A stretch of DNA of 64,000 bases, from NCBI GenBank assembly GCA_049610385.1, contig JBMYZL010000001.1:124001-188000 (forward strand), in the 5' to 3' direction. Of this stretch, positions 8,254 to 18,500 are shown piece by piece. Numbering within the stretch: position 1 is the stretch's first letter; each line of letters opens with the position of its first letter. This DNA comes from JBMYZL01 sp049610385. Lineage in GTDB: Bacteria; Bacteroidota; Bacteroidia; Flavobacteriales_D; Sanyastnellaceae. The notes under the pieces are model-generated. The model did no database searches, was not told the origin of the DNA, and saw only the letters and a program-made list of their open reading frames with translations. Both the position numbers and the translations under genes were made by a program.

Positions 8254-9953
8254 CCACCAACCAGCTACTCACCGCAGTGCTCAGTGTCGTTTTCGCCTCC
8301 ATCACGAGCACCATTGAAGCCCAAACTGCCCCCCTGCGCTACTGGGTGGAATTCACCTCGAAGACTGACCCACCAGCTGGATTCGAAGCCACACCTTTCA
8401 ACACATCCGAACCCCTTGCCTTTCTGTCACAACGCGCCATCGACAGGCGATTCGCCCAAGACATCGGCATCAATGAGGATGATTTGCCTGTGGCGCCCTC
8501 TTACCTCGAAGCACTTGAAAATGTCGATGGTGTGGTGAATATTTTGGTCACGAGCAAATGGTTGAATGCAGCAACCATTCAAGTGGCGGACTCCAGTTTT
8601 AATCCAGAAGTGTTGGAAGATCTCGCATTCGTCAATTCCGTAAGGAGTGTTGGCGTTTGGCCCATTCCAAGAGAGCCGGAATCCCTGTCTCCAACCAGGC
8701 AGTTGGACACGGCATCCTATGGGGCTGGATGGTTGCCTTTGGCCCAATTGGGCGGGGATTGGTTGCATGAACAAGGACATTTGGGTGCCGGCAAGTGGAT
8801 TGCAGTCATTGACGCTGGATTTGAATTTGCCGATGTCTTGCCCGTTTTCGGCCCTGCCCATGAAGCAAATCGGATTCATGAAGGTTTGGATGCGCTGCAA
8901 AATCCATCGGTCTATGGCCACCATCGTCACGGCACTTACGTCCTCGGCACAATGGCCGCGCTCCTGGAAGATTCTCTGATCGGCACGGCTCCAGAGGCGG
9001 ACTACTGGCTCTATCGATCTGAAAATGCATTCTCAGAATACCTCATTGAAGAGGATTTTTGGATTTATGCAGCCGAGCATGCGGACAGCGTGGGTGTAGA
9101 TTTGATCAACACATCGTTAGGCTACAGCTTATTCGATGATCCTGAAATGAACCACAACCAGTCCGACCTCAATGGCCTGACAACTCACATTTCTAGGGGA
9201 ATGACGATGGCTGCGGACCGAGGCATTTTGTGCGTTACAAGTGCCGGCAACAGCGGCGCTTCTTCATGGCACAACATCACAGCCCCTGCGGATGCGCATG
9301 GCATTTTGGCTGTTGGTGCTGTCAATGCATGGGGTCAACATGCGGCCTTTAGTGGATTCGGTCCTTCTGCTGATGGACGTGTCAAACCAGACGTCATGGC
9401 ACTGGGCGTTGCAGCTGGATTTCCGTTCATCGACTCCACCATTCATTATGGCAATGGCACCTCATTTGCTTCACCTATTCTCTGCGGACTCGCCGCCTGT
9501 CTGTGGGAAGCTCATCCGGAAGCTACATCCAGCGAAATCCGAGAAGCCATCATCCAATCAGCCTCCTTGTATACGCAACCCAATGACAGCATGGGGCATG
9601 GACTCCCTGATTTCCAATGGGCCGATGCCTGGCTCCACGTCAATGCTTCCTTGCCTGATGATGTGGCCATTGCCCTGCCAAAGAGCCAAGTCTTTCCACA
9701 GCCTGCCATGCAACAATTTGAGGTCTGCGGCTCTTGGGTCGACAATGAATTGCAATGGTCGATTTATCAACTGAATGGACAGCTGTTTGACCACGGGTTC
9801 ACAGCGGTTTTGCCTACTCATGTCGCAGGGCGTGGGCGCATCACCATCACACCGATGCAACCACCAGAATCCGGTTTGCATTTGCTCTTGTTGCAAGGCA
9901 AAAACCATCCAGAGAACATCGAGACCCTGCCTGTGATTTTTATCGGTCGTTGA
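8250..9953 (+). CDS. Secreted subtilisin-like serine protease (S8), probable T9SS cargo
   Basis: 567-residue protease with signal peptide (MTTNQLLTAVLSVVFAS), a propeptide-like region and an S8 catalytic domain. The catalytic triad is visible: Asp188 in VIDAGFEF, His227 in HRHGTYVLGTMA and Ser405 in NGTSFASP, with the oxyanion Asn334 in TSAGNSG. The tail after about residue 470 (QVFPQPAMQQFEVCG and a beta-rich end) looks like a type A T9SS sorting domain, pointing to surface attachment or secretion. It overlaps the MORN gene by four bases and its stop abuts that of the convergent FISUMP gene. Likely role: extracellular protein degradation or maturation of cell-surface proteins. Confidence 0.92.
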   Translation: MTTNQLLTAVLSVVFASITSTIEAQTAPLRYWVEFTSKTDPPAGFEATPFNTSEPLAFLSQRAIDRRFAQDIGINEDDLPVAPSYLEALENVDGVVNILVTSKWLNAATIQVADSSFNPEVLEDLAFVNSVRSVGVWPIPREPESLSPTRQLDTASYGAGWLPLAQLGGDWLHEQGHLGAGKWIAVIDAGFEFADVLPVFGPAHEANRIHEGLDALQNPSVYGHHRHGTYVLGTMAALLEDSLIGTAPEADYWLYRSENAFSEYLIEEDFWIYAAEHADSVGVDLINTSLGYSLFDDPEMNHNQSDLNGLTTHISRGMTMAADRGILCVTSAGNSGASSWHNITAPADAHGILAVGAVNAWGQHAAFSGFGPSADGRVKPDVMALGVAAGFPFIDSTIHYGNGTSFASPILCGLAACLWEAHPEATSSEIREAIIQSASLYTQPNDSMGHGLPDFQWADAWLHVNASLPDDVAIALPKSQVFPQPAMQQFEVCGSWVDNELQWSIYQLNGQLFDHGFTAVLPTHVAGRGRITITPMQPPESGLHLLLLQGKNHPENIETLPVIFIGR

Positions 9954-10793
9954 TCACTCTGTGTCCTGAAGACATCGAATGCCCAAGCCAAACTTGGCGT
10001 GATTGTCTGTATTCTCCAACGTTGCGGCCACCCGGCGGATTTGATAACTGCCGCCAGAAGAAGCCGTGTTGCTCCAGAAGGCCGCACGTGAACCTTGAAA
10101 CTTGAACGTTCCGTCCGTTCCCTGGCGTTGCCCAGCGGGCACCACGCTGAAACCTGTGGTGTTCGTCCCGTCCCAAGAAGGCGAATCGCTAGCCGTTACT
10201 TTGATCGCGTCTGCTCCAGCTTCTGTTTCGCCTCCAACAGTGGTTGTGAATAAGTCCCATTCAGTCTCTGAGGGCACATGCCAACCTGATGGACAAATCT
10301 TGTCACTTTCCACAACATACCAATTGTATAGCAAACCATAATCGGAGATATTGGCTGCATCATTGTTGTACTTGCAATATGCCGCGGTTGACAATCCAAA
10401 CCAGGCCGTAGCATCCGTCACTTCAGCGATATCCGTCCCGTCGTTGTATTTCGTGGTTTGGAGGTTTTCGGAGAAGAAACATTGATCTCCAATCTCGATG
10501 GTTCCGTAACTGTGACCATTGTAGCTCACAGAACTTACGCCGCAAGCAAAGCCTTCCCTGGATGGGTACATCGCCACACGACCCGTGCATTCAACACGTA
10601 CGATGGAATCCCAAAGGGTCCGGCTATACACTTTATTCAAGACTGAATCCACATCCAATTCCAATCCAGCTGCTACGGGATTGAAGGCTACGAAGGTCTT
10701 TGAATCCACTTGAGTGGTATCCCACGGAGCATCTTGCGCAAATCCGGAAGCAAGAATCCCGGAAATCACGAGGGCCAAACCAAACTGTTTCAT
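9954..10793 (-). CDS. FISUMP-domain secreted protein
   Basis: 279-residue protein with signal peptide MKQFGLALVISGILASGFAQ and a Fibrobacter succinogenes major paralogous (FISUMP, TIGR02145) domain. Diagnostic pieces are YGTIEIGDQCFFSENLQT, YGLLYNWYVV, ICPSGWHVPSETEWDLF and the final GLGIRCLQD. The domain is found in surface proteins and lipoproteins of Bacteroidota and Fibrobacterota and has no established function; it is distantly lectin-like. No T9SS tail is present. It has a plausible promoter of its own and faces the S8 protease tail to tail. Confidence 0.85.
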   Translation of the reverse strand: MKQFGLALVISGILASGFAQDAPWDTTQVDSKTFVAFNPVAAGLELDVDSVLNKVYSRTLWDSIVRVECTGRVAMYPSREGFACGVSSVSYNGHSYGTIEIGDQCFFSENLQTTKYNDGTDIAEVTDATAWFGLSTAAYCKYNNDAANISDYGLLYNWYVVESDKICPSGWHVPSETEWDLFTTTVGGETEAGADAIKVTASDSPSWDGTNTTGFSVVPAGQRQGTDGTFKFQGSRAAFWSNTASSGGSYQIRRVAATLENTDNHAKFGLGIRCLQDTE

Positions 10794-10816
10794 GACTTAG
10801 ATATTGAAATGACCCT

Positions 10817-10847
10817 TGAATTTACGAAAAATCGGCCACTCCACAAA
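10817..10847 (-). promoter_or_regulatory. Candidate promoter of the FISUMP gene
   Basis: On the minus strand TTTG (10847-10844), a 19-base spacer and TAAATTCA (10824-10817) match the Bacteroidota TTTG-N19-TAnnTTTG arrangement except for the last two bases of the -7 box. The -7 box is 23 bases upstream of the ATG. The rest of the spacer up to 10915 is very AT-rich. Confidence 0.45.
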
Positions 10848-10915
10848 ACGACGAGTTAATTATATTATCATACTAAAGCTTTATAACATTCGATATAACT
10901 CATTTGACATCCTCG

Positions 10916-12190
10916 TTAATATCCGTATTTCGATCGCCACAATGCACGGAGGTCGGCGCGTGTTTTCTCTTCCCGCGGATTGTGCCCCGGATCGTAAAAA
11001 CGCTGGCCACTTATGGATTCCGGGAGCAGCTCTTGACCAGTGAAGCCCTCGGCCGCATCATGGTCGTATGCGTAGCCTGATCCGTAGCCAAGGTCTTTCA
11101 TGAGGCCCGTCGGGGCGTTGCGCAAGTGCATGGGGACAGACAGGTCGCCGGTTTGGCGAACAAAGGCCTGGGCTTCACCGATGGCCTTGTAGCTGGCATT
11201 GCTTTTGGGGCTGGTGGCGAGGTAAATCGCGCACTGACTCAGGACGATGCGGCCCTCAGGCATGCCAATGCGTTCAATGGCCTCGAAGGTGGTGGTGGCC
11301 ATGACGAGGGCCGTTGGGTTTGCCAGACCAATATCTTCGGAGGCTGAAATGATGAGGCGACGGGCGATGAATTTGGCATCTTCACCTCCTTCAATCATCC
11401 GGGCCAAATAATACACTGCCGCATTCGGATCGCTCCCTCGAATGCTCTTGATGAAGGCCGAAATGATGTCATAATGCGCTTCTCCAGTCTTGTCATAAGT
11501 CACAGGGTTCGTTTGAATCATCGCTTGAACCGAGGCATTGTCAATCCTTATATGACCTTTTTCTGCGTCGCCTACAACCAATTCCAACACGTTCAATAGA
11601 CGACGGGCATCTCCGCCGCTGGCCCGCAACAAGGCCTCCCATTCCATGACCTCAACATCCAACGCCCCCAGCTTTTCATCTGTTTTCAACGCCCGCTCCA
11701 CCAGATCTTTCAAGGCATCTGTTGAGAACGGCTCCAAAACGTAGGTCTGACAGCGGCTTCGCAATGCCGGAATCACCTCGAAAGATGGATTTTCAGTAGT
11801 GGCTCCAATCAAAGTAATGGCTCCTTCTTCAACAGCTCCCAAAAGACTGTCTTGCTGCGATTTACTAAACCGATGAATTTCATCAATGAACAAAACACAA
11901 CGCGTGCTGAACATTCCAGATTTTTTCGCCGATCGAATGACCTCTCGCACTTCTTTCACCCCACTGTTGATCGCACTCAGTTGGTGGAATGGACGGCTCG
12001 TTGAACGTGCCAAAATTCTCGCCAATGTCGTCTTTCCCACTCCTGGTGGGCCCCATAAAAGCATCGACGGCAATGACCCGTGTTCTATGGCGCGCCGCAA
12101 GACTGTGCCCTCTCCCACCAAATGTCCTTGCCCCAGATATTCTTCCAGAGTCTGAGGACGCATTCGTTCTGCCAAAGGAGCTTTCATCAT
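10916..12190 (-). CDS. rarA: Replication-associated recombination protein A (RarA/MgsA AAA+ ATPase)
   Basis: 424-residue AAA+ ATPase of the RarA/WRNIP1 family, which acts at stalled replication forks and in recombination. Clamp-loader-like domains are visible: Walker A WGPPGVGKTTLA near residue 45, Walker B LFIDEIHRF near 100, sensor 1 IGATTENPSFE, sensor 2 SGGDARRLLNVLE, then the C-terminal MgsA domain (IISAFIKSIRGSDPNAAVYYLARMIEGGED) involved in tetramerisation. Length is normal. It is the last gene of a minus-strand set MBL hydrolase, LpxL, RarA with 2- and 30-base gaps. Confidence 0.96.
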   Translation of the reverse strand: MMKAPLAERMRPQTLEEYLGQGHLVGEGTVLRRAIEHGSLPSMLLWGPPGVGKTTLARILARSTSRPFHQLSAINSGVKEVREVIRSAKKSGMFSTRCVLFIDEIHRFSKSQQDSLLGAVEEGAITLIGATTENPSFEVIPALRSRCQTYVLEPFSTDALKDLVERALKTDEKLGALDVEVMEWEALLRASGGDARRLLNVLELVVGDAEKGHIRIDNASVQAMIQTNPVTYDKTGEAHYDIISAFIKSIRGSDPNAAVYYLARMIEGGEDAKFIARRLIISASEDIGLANPTALVMATTTFEAIERIGMPEGRIVLSQCAIYLATSPKSNASYKAIGEAQAFVRQTGDLSVPMHLRNAPTGLMKDLGYGSGYAYDHDAAEGFTGQELLPESISGQRFYDPGHNPREEKTRADLRALWRSKYGY

Positions 12191-12220
12191 GGAGTTGTTC
12201 GAAGGGTTGATTTTTTCTTA

Positions 12221-13090
12221 TCAACGTGGATGGAGGGTCTGGTCATCGGGGCGGCGATGTTTCCATCGTTTGTGTGACCAAAGCCATTCCGTCGGTGATT
12301 CGATAATGTCCTGCTCAAGCAAATCGATACAACCGCGGAGAATGTCTCCTTTTGGACATTCGAGAGGTGAATCTGTGACCAATTCATAAGTGGTTTTGTA
12401 CCACCCTCTCTTCAACTTATGAATGTGGCCAAACACCACCGCCATATTGTGTTGACGCGCCAGTTGCTCCAGCCCATAGTACCAAGCCGTTTCCTGATGA
12501 AGAAACTCAGTCCACCAAGATTTTTCTGGGTCGGCAGGAGATTGATCGAATCCCATCGCAACGGCAATTGGTTGATGGACATTCGCAGCAATCCATGATT
12601 TGGCCTCTCGTGTAGGCACCATGGTCAGGCCAAATCTCTGGCGCGAAGTCCGCATCGCCTCATCCATCTTCGGATCCGATAATCGCTTGTAGATGGCCAT
12701 GGTTTTGTGTGGAATGGCAGCATCAACCGTCAATGCATAAAGTTCCCAATTGTTCCTGTGTCCTCCTGCAATGAGCACGCTCTTGCCCTGTGCGTACAAG
12801 GATTCGAACAATTCAGTGTTTTCATGAACCATGCGACGATGAGAATCTGTTTTTGATACGGTAAAATGCTTGATGGATTCAACCGTGATATCCGCAAAGT
12901 GCCGCATAAAAGCCCTGTGGATGCGACGAATCTCCCCCGCAGATTTGTCCGGAAAACTGTTTCGAAGATTTTGCAGAATCACCGTTTTTCGATAGCCAAT
13001 CAGGGTTCTCATAAGCCACGCCATTCCAGCTGCAAATCCGTGCAACACCCGATACGGCAATCGACTCAAAATTTTCAATATAAAAACCAT
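12221..13090 (-). CDS. Lysophospholipid/lipid A acyltransferase, LpxL (HtrB) family
   Basis: 289-residue membrane-associated acyltransferase. The N-terminal amphipathic/hydrophobic segment is followed by the catalytic H-x4-E motif in GGHRNNWE near residue 110. The overall pattern (YRKTVILQNLRNSFP, FGLTMVP, WWTEFLHQETAW) is that of Kdo2-lipid A lauroyl/myristoyl transferases. The expected role is late acylation of lipid A at the inner membrane. Bacteroidota commonly carry a single such enzyme that places the secondary acyl chain; chain-length specificity cannot be told here. It starts 2 bases after the MBL gene stop. Confidence 0.88.
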   Translation of the reverse strand: MVFILKILSRLPYRVLHGFAAGMAWLMRTLIGYRKTVILQNLRNSFPDKSAGEIRRIHRAFMRHFADITVESIKHFTVSKTDSHRRMVHENTELFESLYAQGKSVLIAGGHRNNWELYALTVDAAIPHKTMAIYKRLSDPKMDEAMRTSRQRFGLTMVPTREAKSWIAANVHQPIAVAMGFDQSPADPEKSWWTEFLHQETAWYYGLEQLARQHNMAVVFGHIHKLKRGWYKTTYELVTDSPLECPKGDILRGCIDLLEQDIIESPTEWLWSHKRWKHRRPDDQTLHPR

Positions 13091-13092
13091 TA

Positions 13093-13893
13093 TTATACTG
13101 GTTTTATGTGACTTGTACTACTTGTCTCTGACTTCACTTTAAGCCCATCGCAAGCCAGAAAGATGCCATTTGGAAGTTCCTTTTCAACATCGGCGTGCAA
13201 CCCCATTTGATGCGAAATGTGAGTCAAATACGTTTCCCGAGCACCCACTTTTTGGGCGATGGCCAAGGCTTGATCCAACGTAAAATGAGACACATGATCT
13301 GCTCGCCGCAACGCATTCAAAACCAAGATGTCCACCCCCTCCAAACGCGACCATGTCAAAGGTTCAATGGCATTGGCATCTGTGATGTAGGCAACATCAC
13401 CCACTCGAAATCCCAATACCGGCATGGCTCGGTGTTTCACAGGCAGAGGCCACCAGGTCACCCCGCAAATCTCAAACGGGTCTTCCGAAATTTCATGCAG
13501 GACCACAGCCGGAACACCTGGGTACTTGTTCTGCGCAAAGACGTAATGAAATTCCCGTTGAAGCGCCGTCTGTACCGATCGAGTCGCAAACACTGGCATG
13601 TCCTTTTTTTGGCGAAAATTGAAGGCCCGAATGTCATCCATCCCAGCCACATGGTCTTTGTGTTCATGTGTATAAACCAAGGCATCGACCTCTTGCACCT
13701 CTTCACGCAACATTTGCTGGCGAAAATCGGGACCAGTATCAATCACGAAGGTTCGTCCGTCGACCTCGATTAAAACACTGCTTCGAAGGCGTTTGTCGCG
13801 TGTATCTACAGATTGACAGACTGCACAAGAACACGCAATCACCGGCACGCCTTGCGAAGTCCCTGAGCCCAAGAAAGTCAATTGAACCTCCAT
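13093..13893 (-). CDS. MBL-fold metallohydrolase (PhnP-like)
   Basis: 266-residue metallo-beta-lactamase-fold enzyme. It opens with LTFLGSGTSQGVPV and contains CSCAVCQS, VIDTGPDFRQQ and the metal-binding HxHxDH in YTHEHKDHVAGMDDIRAF near residues 75-92. Later metal ligands are likely in VKHRAMP, YITDAN and THISHQMG. This matches the PhnP/RNase Z-like branch annotated in Bacteroidota as MBL-fold hydrolase; PhnP itself is a cyclic phosphate phosphodiesterase. No phn genes are near, so the substrate is unknown. First gene of the MBL-lpxL-rarA set and divergent from the gene at 13948. Confidence 0.85.
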   Translation of the reverse strand: MEVQLTFLGSGTSQGVPVIACSCAVCQSVDTRDKRLRSSVLIEVDGRTFVIDTGPDFRQQMLREEVQEVDALVYTHEHKDHVAGMDDIRAFNFRQKKDMPVFATRSVQTALQREFHYVFAQNKYPGVPAVVLHEISEDPFEICGVTWWPLPVKHRAMPVLGFRVGDVAYITDANAIEPLTWSRLEGVDILVLNALRRADHVSHFTLDQALAIAQKVGARETYLTHISHQMGLHADVEKELPNGIFLACDGLKVKSETSSTSHIKPV

Positions 13894-13921
13894 GAGGCGA
13901 ATTTACAGCCGGAAGGCTTTG

Positions 13922-13929
13922 TACATTTG
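13922..13929 (+). promoter_or_regulatory. Candidate -7 element (TACATTTG) for the conserved gene at 13948
   Basis: Exact match to TAnnTTTG about 19 bases before an in-frame TTG at 13948. It lies inside the longest open frame that starts at TTG 13882, which argues that translation starts downstream of it. No clear -33 box is visible. Confidence 0.35.
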
Positions 13930-13947
13930 TGGGAAACACCGCAAGTT

Positions 13948-15441
13948 TTGGACTCCAATCGTGTCATCCTTTCAGCCAAGCAGAAGGCTCTCCGGATCAA
14001 CTTGAACCAAGATCTCTACGGGACATTCGCTGAAATAGGAGCGGGTCAAGAAGTGGTTCGTCATTTCTTCCGAGCCGGTGGGGCATCGGGAACGATTGCC
14101 AAGACCATTTCGGCGTATGACAAAGATTTCTCTGATGCCATTTATGGCCAAGAGAAGCAAGGCCGATATGTCTGTGAAAGTCGACTCGTCAAAATGCTCG
14201 ATTATGAGTACGATTTGATTGAAGATCGATTGAGTCGTGAGGAGCATCCCACCAAGCATTTCTTCGCTTTTGCCAATACTGTGGCAACCATCAATTACCA
14301 CAAGACCATCCAAGGACATGGCTGGTTTGGATTGAAATTTCAAACCCACCACGATTCTGAGCCCAATACTGTCTTGTTGCACGCCCGAATGCATGAGCAG
14401 GATGCCCTGCTTCAGCAACAAACCACTGGGATTTTGGGGGTCAATTTGATTTATGGCTGCCTCTTTTTCCACAAGCGTCCGAAGGATTTGCTGAAGTCCC
14501 TATATGATGATCTTGACCGGGATCAAGTAGAGATTGACATGATTCAAATGAACGGTCCGGACTTTTCTGACATTGACAATCGGTTGTTGTCCTTGCAATT
14601 GGTGAAGAATGGCATGACCGATGCCGTTATTTTCTCACCCGATGGGCGAAACCTGCAAGCAGCAGACGTGCTGTACAAGAAGAACATCTTGGCAATCAGG
14701 GGATCCTTTCGGCCGGTTACCAAGGTGAACATTGACATGATTGCCAAGGGCCTTCGCCGTTTCAAAAAAGAAGCCAAAGTGGATTCCGATGACGTCCAGG
14801 TGCTTTTCGAAATCACCCTCAACAACCTCTCGGCAGAAGGGGATATCGACGAAAAAGATTTCTTGGATCGGGCGGACGTACTCTGTTCCATCGGCCAAAC
14901 TGTCCTCATTTCGAACTACCAGAAGTACTATAAGCTGGTGGAATTCTTTTCCCGATACACAAAAAAACGGATGGGGCTCATCATGGGAGCAAACACAATG
15001 GTAGAAGTGTTCAATGAAAAATACTATCGCGATCTCAATGGAGGCATCTTGGAAGCATTCGGTATCTTGTTTTCTCGCGACTTGAAAATTTTTCTGTATC
15101 CCTGGTCGGATGAAGAGACGGGGCAATTGTGGCAAACACAGAATACCCCCATTCACCCCAGACTCAAGCCCCTTTTCGATTATCTGCTCTTCAACAAAAG
15201 AATTATTGACATCGAAGATTTTGATGAAACCATATTAAACATCTTTTCAAAAGAGGCTCTTCGGCGCATCAAATCCGGCGATGAAGGTTGGGAAAATATG
15301 GTTCCCGATTTTGTCGATCGGGTCATCAAGGAAAAATGCTTGTTTGGCTACTGTGGGACCAACGCACCCAAAACCGAAGCAGAAGATGCGGCCGCAGCCG
15401 CGGCACGGGCCATCAATGAGCCGCCTTCCAGCGATTCCTGA
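13948..15441 (+). CDS. Conserved protein of unknown function (often mislabelled TonB receptor or NaMN adenylyltransferase)
   Basis: About 497 residues. The conserved start region KALRINLNQDLYGTFAEIGAGQE is followed by FFRAGGASGTIAKTISAYD, a long alpha/beta body (FANTVATINYH, GHGWFGLKFQT, GVNLIYGCLF) and FGYCG near the end, then an Ala/Glu-rich tail. I recall this family as widespread, and as carrying unsupported names; there is no signal peptide, TonB box, barrel or (H/T)xGH nucleotidyltransferase motif, so a soluble cytosolic protein is expected. No ATG exists near the 5' end: the frame opens at TTG 13882 (overlapping the divergent MBL gene by 12 bases) and again at TTG 13948, chosen here because a -7 box lies between them. 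Confidence 0.75.
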   Translation: MDSNRVILSAKQKALRINLNQDLYGTFAEIGAGQEVVRHFFRAGGASGTIAKTISAYDKDFSDAIYGQEKQGRYVCESRLVKMLDYEYDLIEDRLSREEHPTKHFFAFANTVATINYHKTIQGHGWFGLKFQTHHDSEPNTVLLHARMHEQDALLQQQTTGILGVNLIYGCLFFHKRPKDLLKSLYDDLDRDQVEIDMIQMNGPDFSDIDNRLLSLQLVKNGMTDAVIFSPDGRNLQAADVLYKKNILAIRGSFRPVTKVNIDMIAKGLRRFKKEAKVDSDDVQVLFEITLNNLSAEGDIDEKDFLDRADVLCSIGQTVLISNYQKYYKLVEFFSRYTKKRMGLIMGANTMVEVFNEKYYRDLNGGILEAFGILFSRDLKIFLYPWSDEETGQLWQTQNTPIHPRLKPLFDYLLFNKRIIDIEDFDETILNIFSKEALRRIKSGDEGWENMVPDFVDRVIKEKCLFGYCGTNAPKTEAEDAAAAAARAINEPPSSDS

Positions 15442-15516
15442 TCGCTCAATGGTGGTGTGAACCTCTGGGTTTCACCGGTCAAGGTTCAAACAACCACGTG
15501 ATTTGAACAAAAAAAA

Positions 15517-15542
15517 GCCGCTCCAAGCGAAGTTGAAGCGGC
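15517..15542. terminator. Terminator downstream of rpoC (bidirectional)
   Basis: Stem GCCGCTcCAA / TTGaAGCGGC around a 6-base loop. On the minus strand it is followed by eight T, 29 bases after the rpoC stop; on the plus strand it is followed by CTTTCATT and may also end the convergent gene. Confidence 0.85.
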
Positions 15543-15570
15543 CTTTCATTTACAGTTTACTTGTTGGCAT

Positions 15571-18500
15571 TCAGAATTCTGTGGATGCCTCCACAACTTT
15601 TTGTGCCTCCACAACCTCTTCAAGCTCCTCGCGCGTTGTCACCTTTGTCTGTGTGAATGCGCGGGTTCCTGTTCCAGCAGGGATCAAGTGACCGACAATG
15701 ACATTTTCCTTTAATCCCAGAAGGAAATCTTGCTTGCCACTCACCGCCGCCTCGTTCAATACTTTGGTGGTTTCCTGGAAGGACGCCGCGGAGATAAACG
15801 ATTTCGTCTGGAGCGAAGCTCGCGTGATGCCCTGCAACAACGGACGTGCCGTAGCTGGAATGGCATCTCGACCTTCGGCCAGATTCATATCACGACGACG
15901 CAACGAACTGTTGACGTCACGCAATCGACGTGCACTGACCATCTGGCCCACACGCAATTCATCTGTCTCACCCGCATCCGTAATCACCACCATGCCAAAG
16001 ATTCGGTCGTTTTCTTGCATGAAATCGGACTTCTCAGCCAATTGCTTTTCCAAGAAACGGGTGTCCCCTGGATCCTCAATAATCACCTTCTTCATCATCT
16101 GACGCACAATCACTTCGAAGTGCTTGTCATTGATCTTCACTCCTTGCAGACGATAGACGTCTTGGATTTCATTGACGATGTACTCTTGAACGGCAGTCGG
16201 CCCCATGATATCCAAGATGTCATTTGGGGTGATGGCCCCATCAGACAATGGCATGCCAGCGCGAATGAAGTCACTGTCTTGCACCAAGATGTGCTTGGAC
16301 AATGGAACCAAATACTTGTACTTGTCTCCCATTCGTGACTCCACAATGATTTCTCGGTTGCCTCGCTTGATTTTGCCATACGAAACGATGCCATCCACTT
16401 GAGAAACCACCGCTGGATTTGAAGGATTGCGGGCTTCAAACAATTCGGTAACCCGCGGAAGACCCCCAGTGATGTCACCCGACTTGCCAGCTACACGTGG
16501 AATCTTGCACAAGATTTGCCCCACCGTGGCCTTGTCTCCCTCCTGAACCGACAAGTGAGCCCCGACAGGCAAGGAATAAGTCTTCAAGACTTCCTTCTTC
16601 TTGCCCATTACCAAGATGGCCGGATTCTTTTTCTTGTCTTTCGTCTCCGTAATCACGATTTCGCGGAAACCGGTTTGTTCATCCAATTCCTCGCGATAGG
16701 TCACACCCTCTTCAATCATTTCAAATTGAATTGGACCTGCTTCTTCACTGATGATGACATTGTTATAAGGGTCCCAAGTGCAAATGGAATCACCTTTGGA
16801 AATCTTGTCTCCAGTGAACTTCTTCAATACCGAACCATATGGCAGAATGGTGGTAGACAGCGCAACATTCGTTTCGGGATCAATCACCTTGAATTCCGCT
16901 GATCGTGATACGACAACCACTTCTTTCTCACCCTCCTGGTTGACACGGGTCACTTCCCGCAAATCATCGATTTCCACGACTCCATCAAATTTCACAGTGA
17001 TTTGATTCTCATCCGAAATCTTAGATGCAGTACCCCCAACGTGGAAGGTACGGAGTGTCAACTGTGTACCTGGCTCCCCGATGGACTGAGCGGCAATCAC
17101 ACCGACTGCCTCCCCAACTTGAACCATCCGTGCGGTCGCCAAATTTCGACCGTAACATTTGGCACAAACTCCTTGTGGAGACTCGCACGTCAATACCGAA
17201 CGAACTTCGACTTCATCTACGCCTGCTGATTCTACAATTTTGGCCAGCTGCGGCGTGACCTCGTCACCCGAAGGCACCAGGACATCTCCAGATACGGGGT
17301 GCACAATGTCATTCACAGTCACACGTCCTTCGATGCGATCACCGATTCCTTCAACAATTTCATCATTCTTCCGCAACGGCGTCGCCATGACACCACGAAG
17401 TGAAAGACAATCTTCTTCCGTGATGATTACATCTTGGGCCACATCCACCAGTCGACGGGTGAGGTAACCTGCATCCGCCGTCTTCAATGCCGTATCTGCC
17501 AAACCTTTCCGCGCTCCGTGTGTCGAAATGAAGTACTCCAGAATGGACAGTCCTTCTTTGAAATTCGACAAAATGGGGTTCTCAATGATGTCTTGGCCAC
17601 CCGTTGCAGAAGATTTCTGCGGCTTGGCCATCAAACCACGCATCCCTGAGAGTTGTCGAATTTGTTCCTTGGACCCTCTCGCACCGGAATGCATCATCAT
17701 GTAAATCGAATTGAATCCTTGGCGATCAGTCTCAATCCTGTCCATCAAAATGTTGGTCAGGCGAGAATTGGTATGCGTCCAGATGTCAATGATTTGGTTA
17801 TAACGCTCGTTGTTGGTGATAAGACCCATGTTGTAGTTTTCCATCACCTCAGCCACTTGCTGCGTCGCCTGGTCTACCAGCTTGTCCTTCTCTGGTGGAA
17901 TGATGACATCATTCAAATTGAACGACAATCCCCCCTTAAAGGCCATGGAGAATCCCAAATTCTTGATGTCGTCCAAAAACTGAGCAGCACGTGGAACGCT
18001 CGTACAATTCAGTACATGCGAGATGATTCCCCGGAGTGACTTCTTGGTCAACAATTCATTGATGTAGCCCGCTTCTATTGGAACAAACTCGTTGAACAAC
18101 ACCCGACCACAAGTGGTGTCAATGATGGAAGCTTCACCTTCTCCATTGATATAGCGCATCTTGATGGCCGCATGCAAATCGAGTTGGCCTTCTTGGTACG
18201 CAATTCGGACCTCCTCAGGCGAATAACATGCCATGCCCTCTCCCTTGACGACCATTTCAGGTGTTGATTTCCGTTCTTTGGTGATGTAATACAGCCCCAA
18301 AACCATGTCCTGCGAAGGGACAGCAATCGGTGCACCGTTGGCCGGATTCAGGATGTTGTGGGAAGCCAACATCAACAGTTGCGCTTCCAAAATTGCAGCG
18401 CTCCCCAAGGGCAAGTGAACCGCCATTTGGTCACCATCAAAGTCTGCATTGAAAGCCGTGCATGCCAAGGGATGGAGTTGAATCGCCTTTCCTTCGATCA

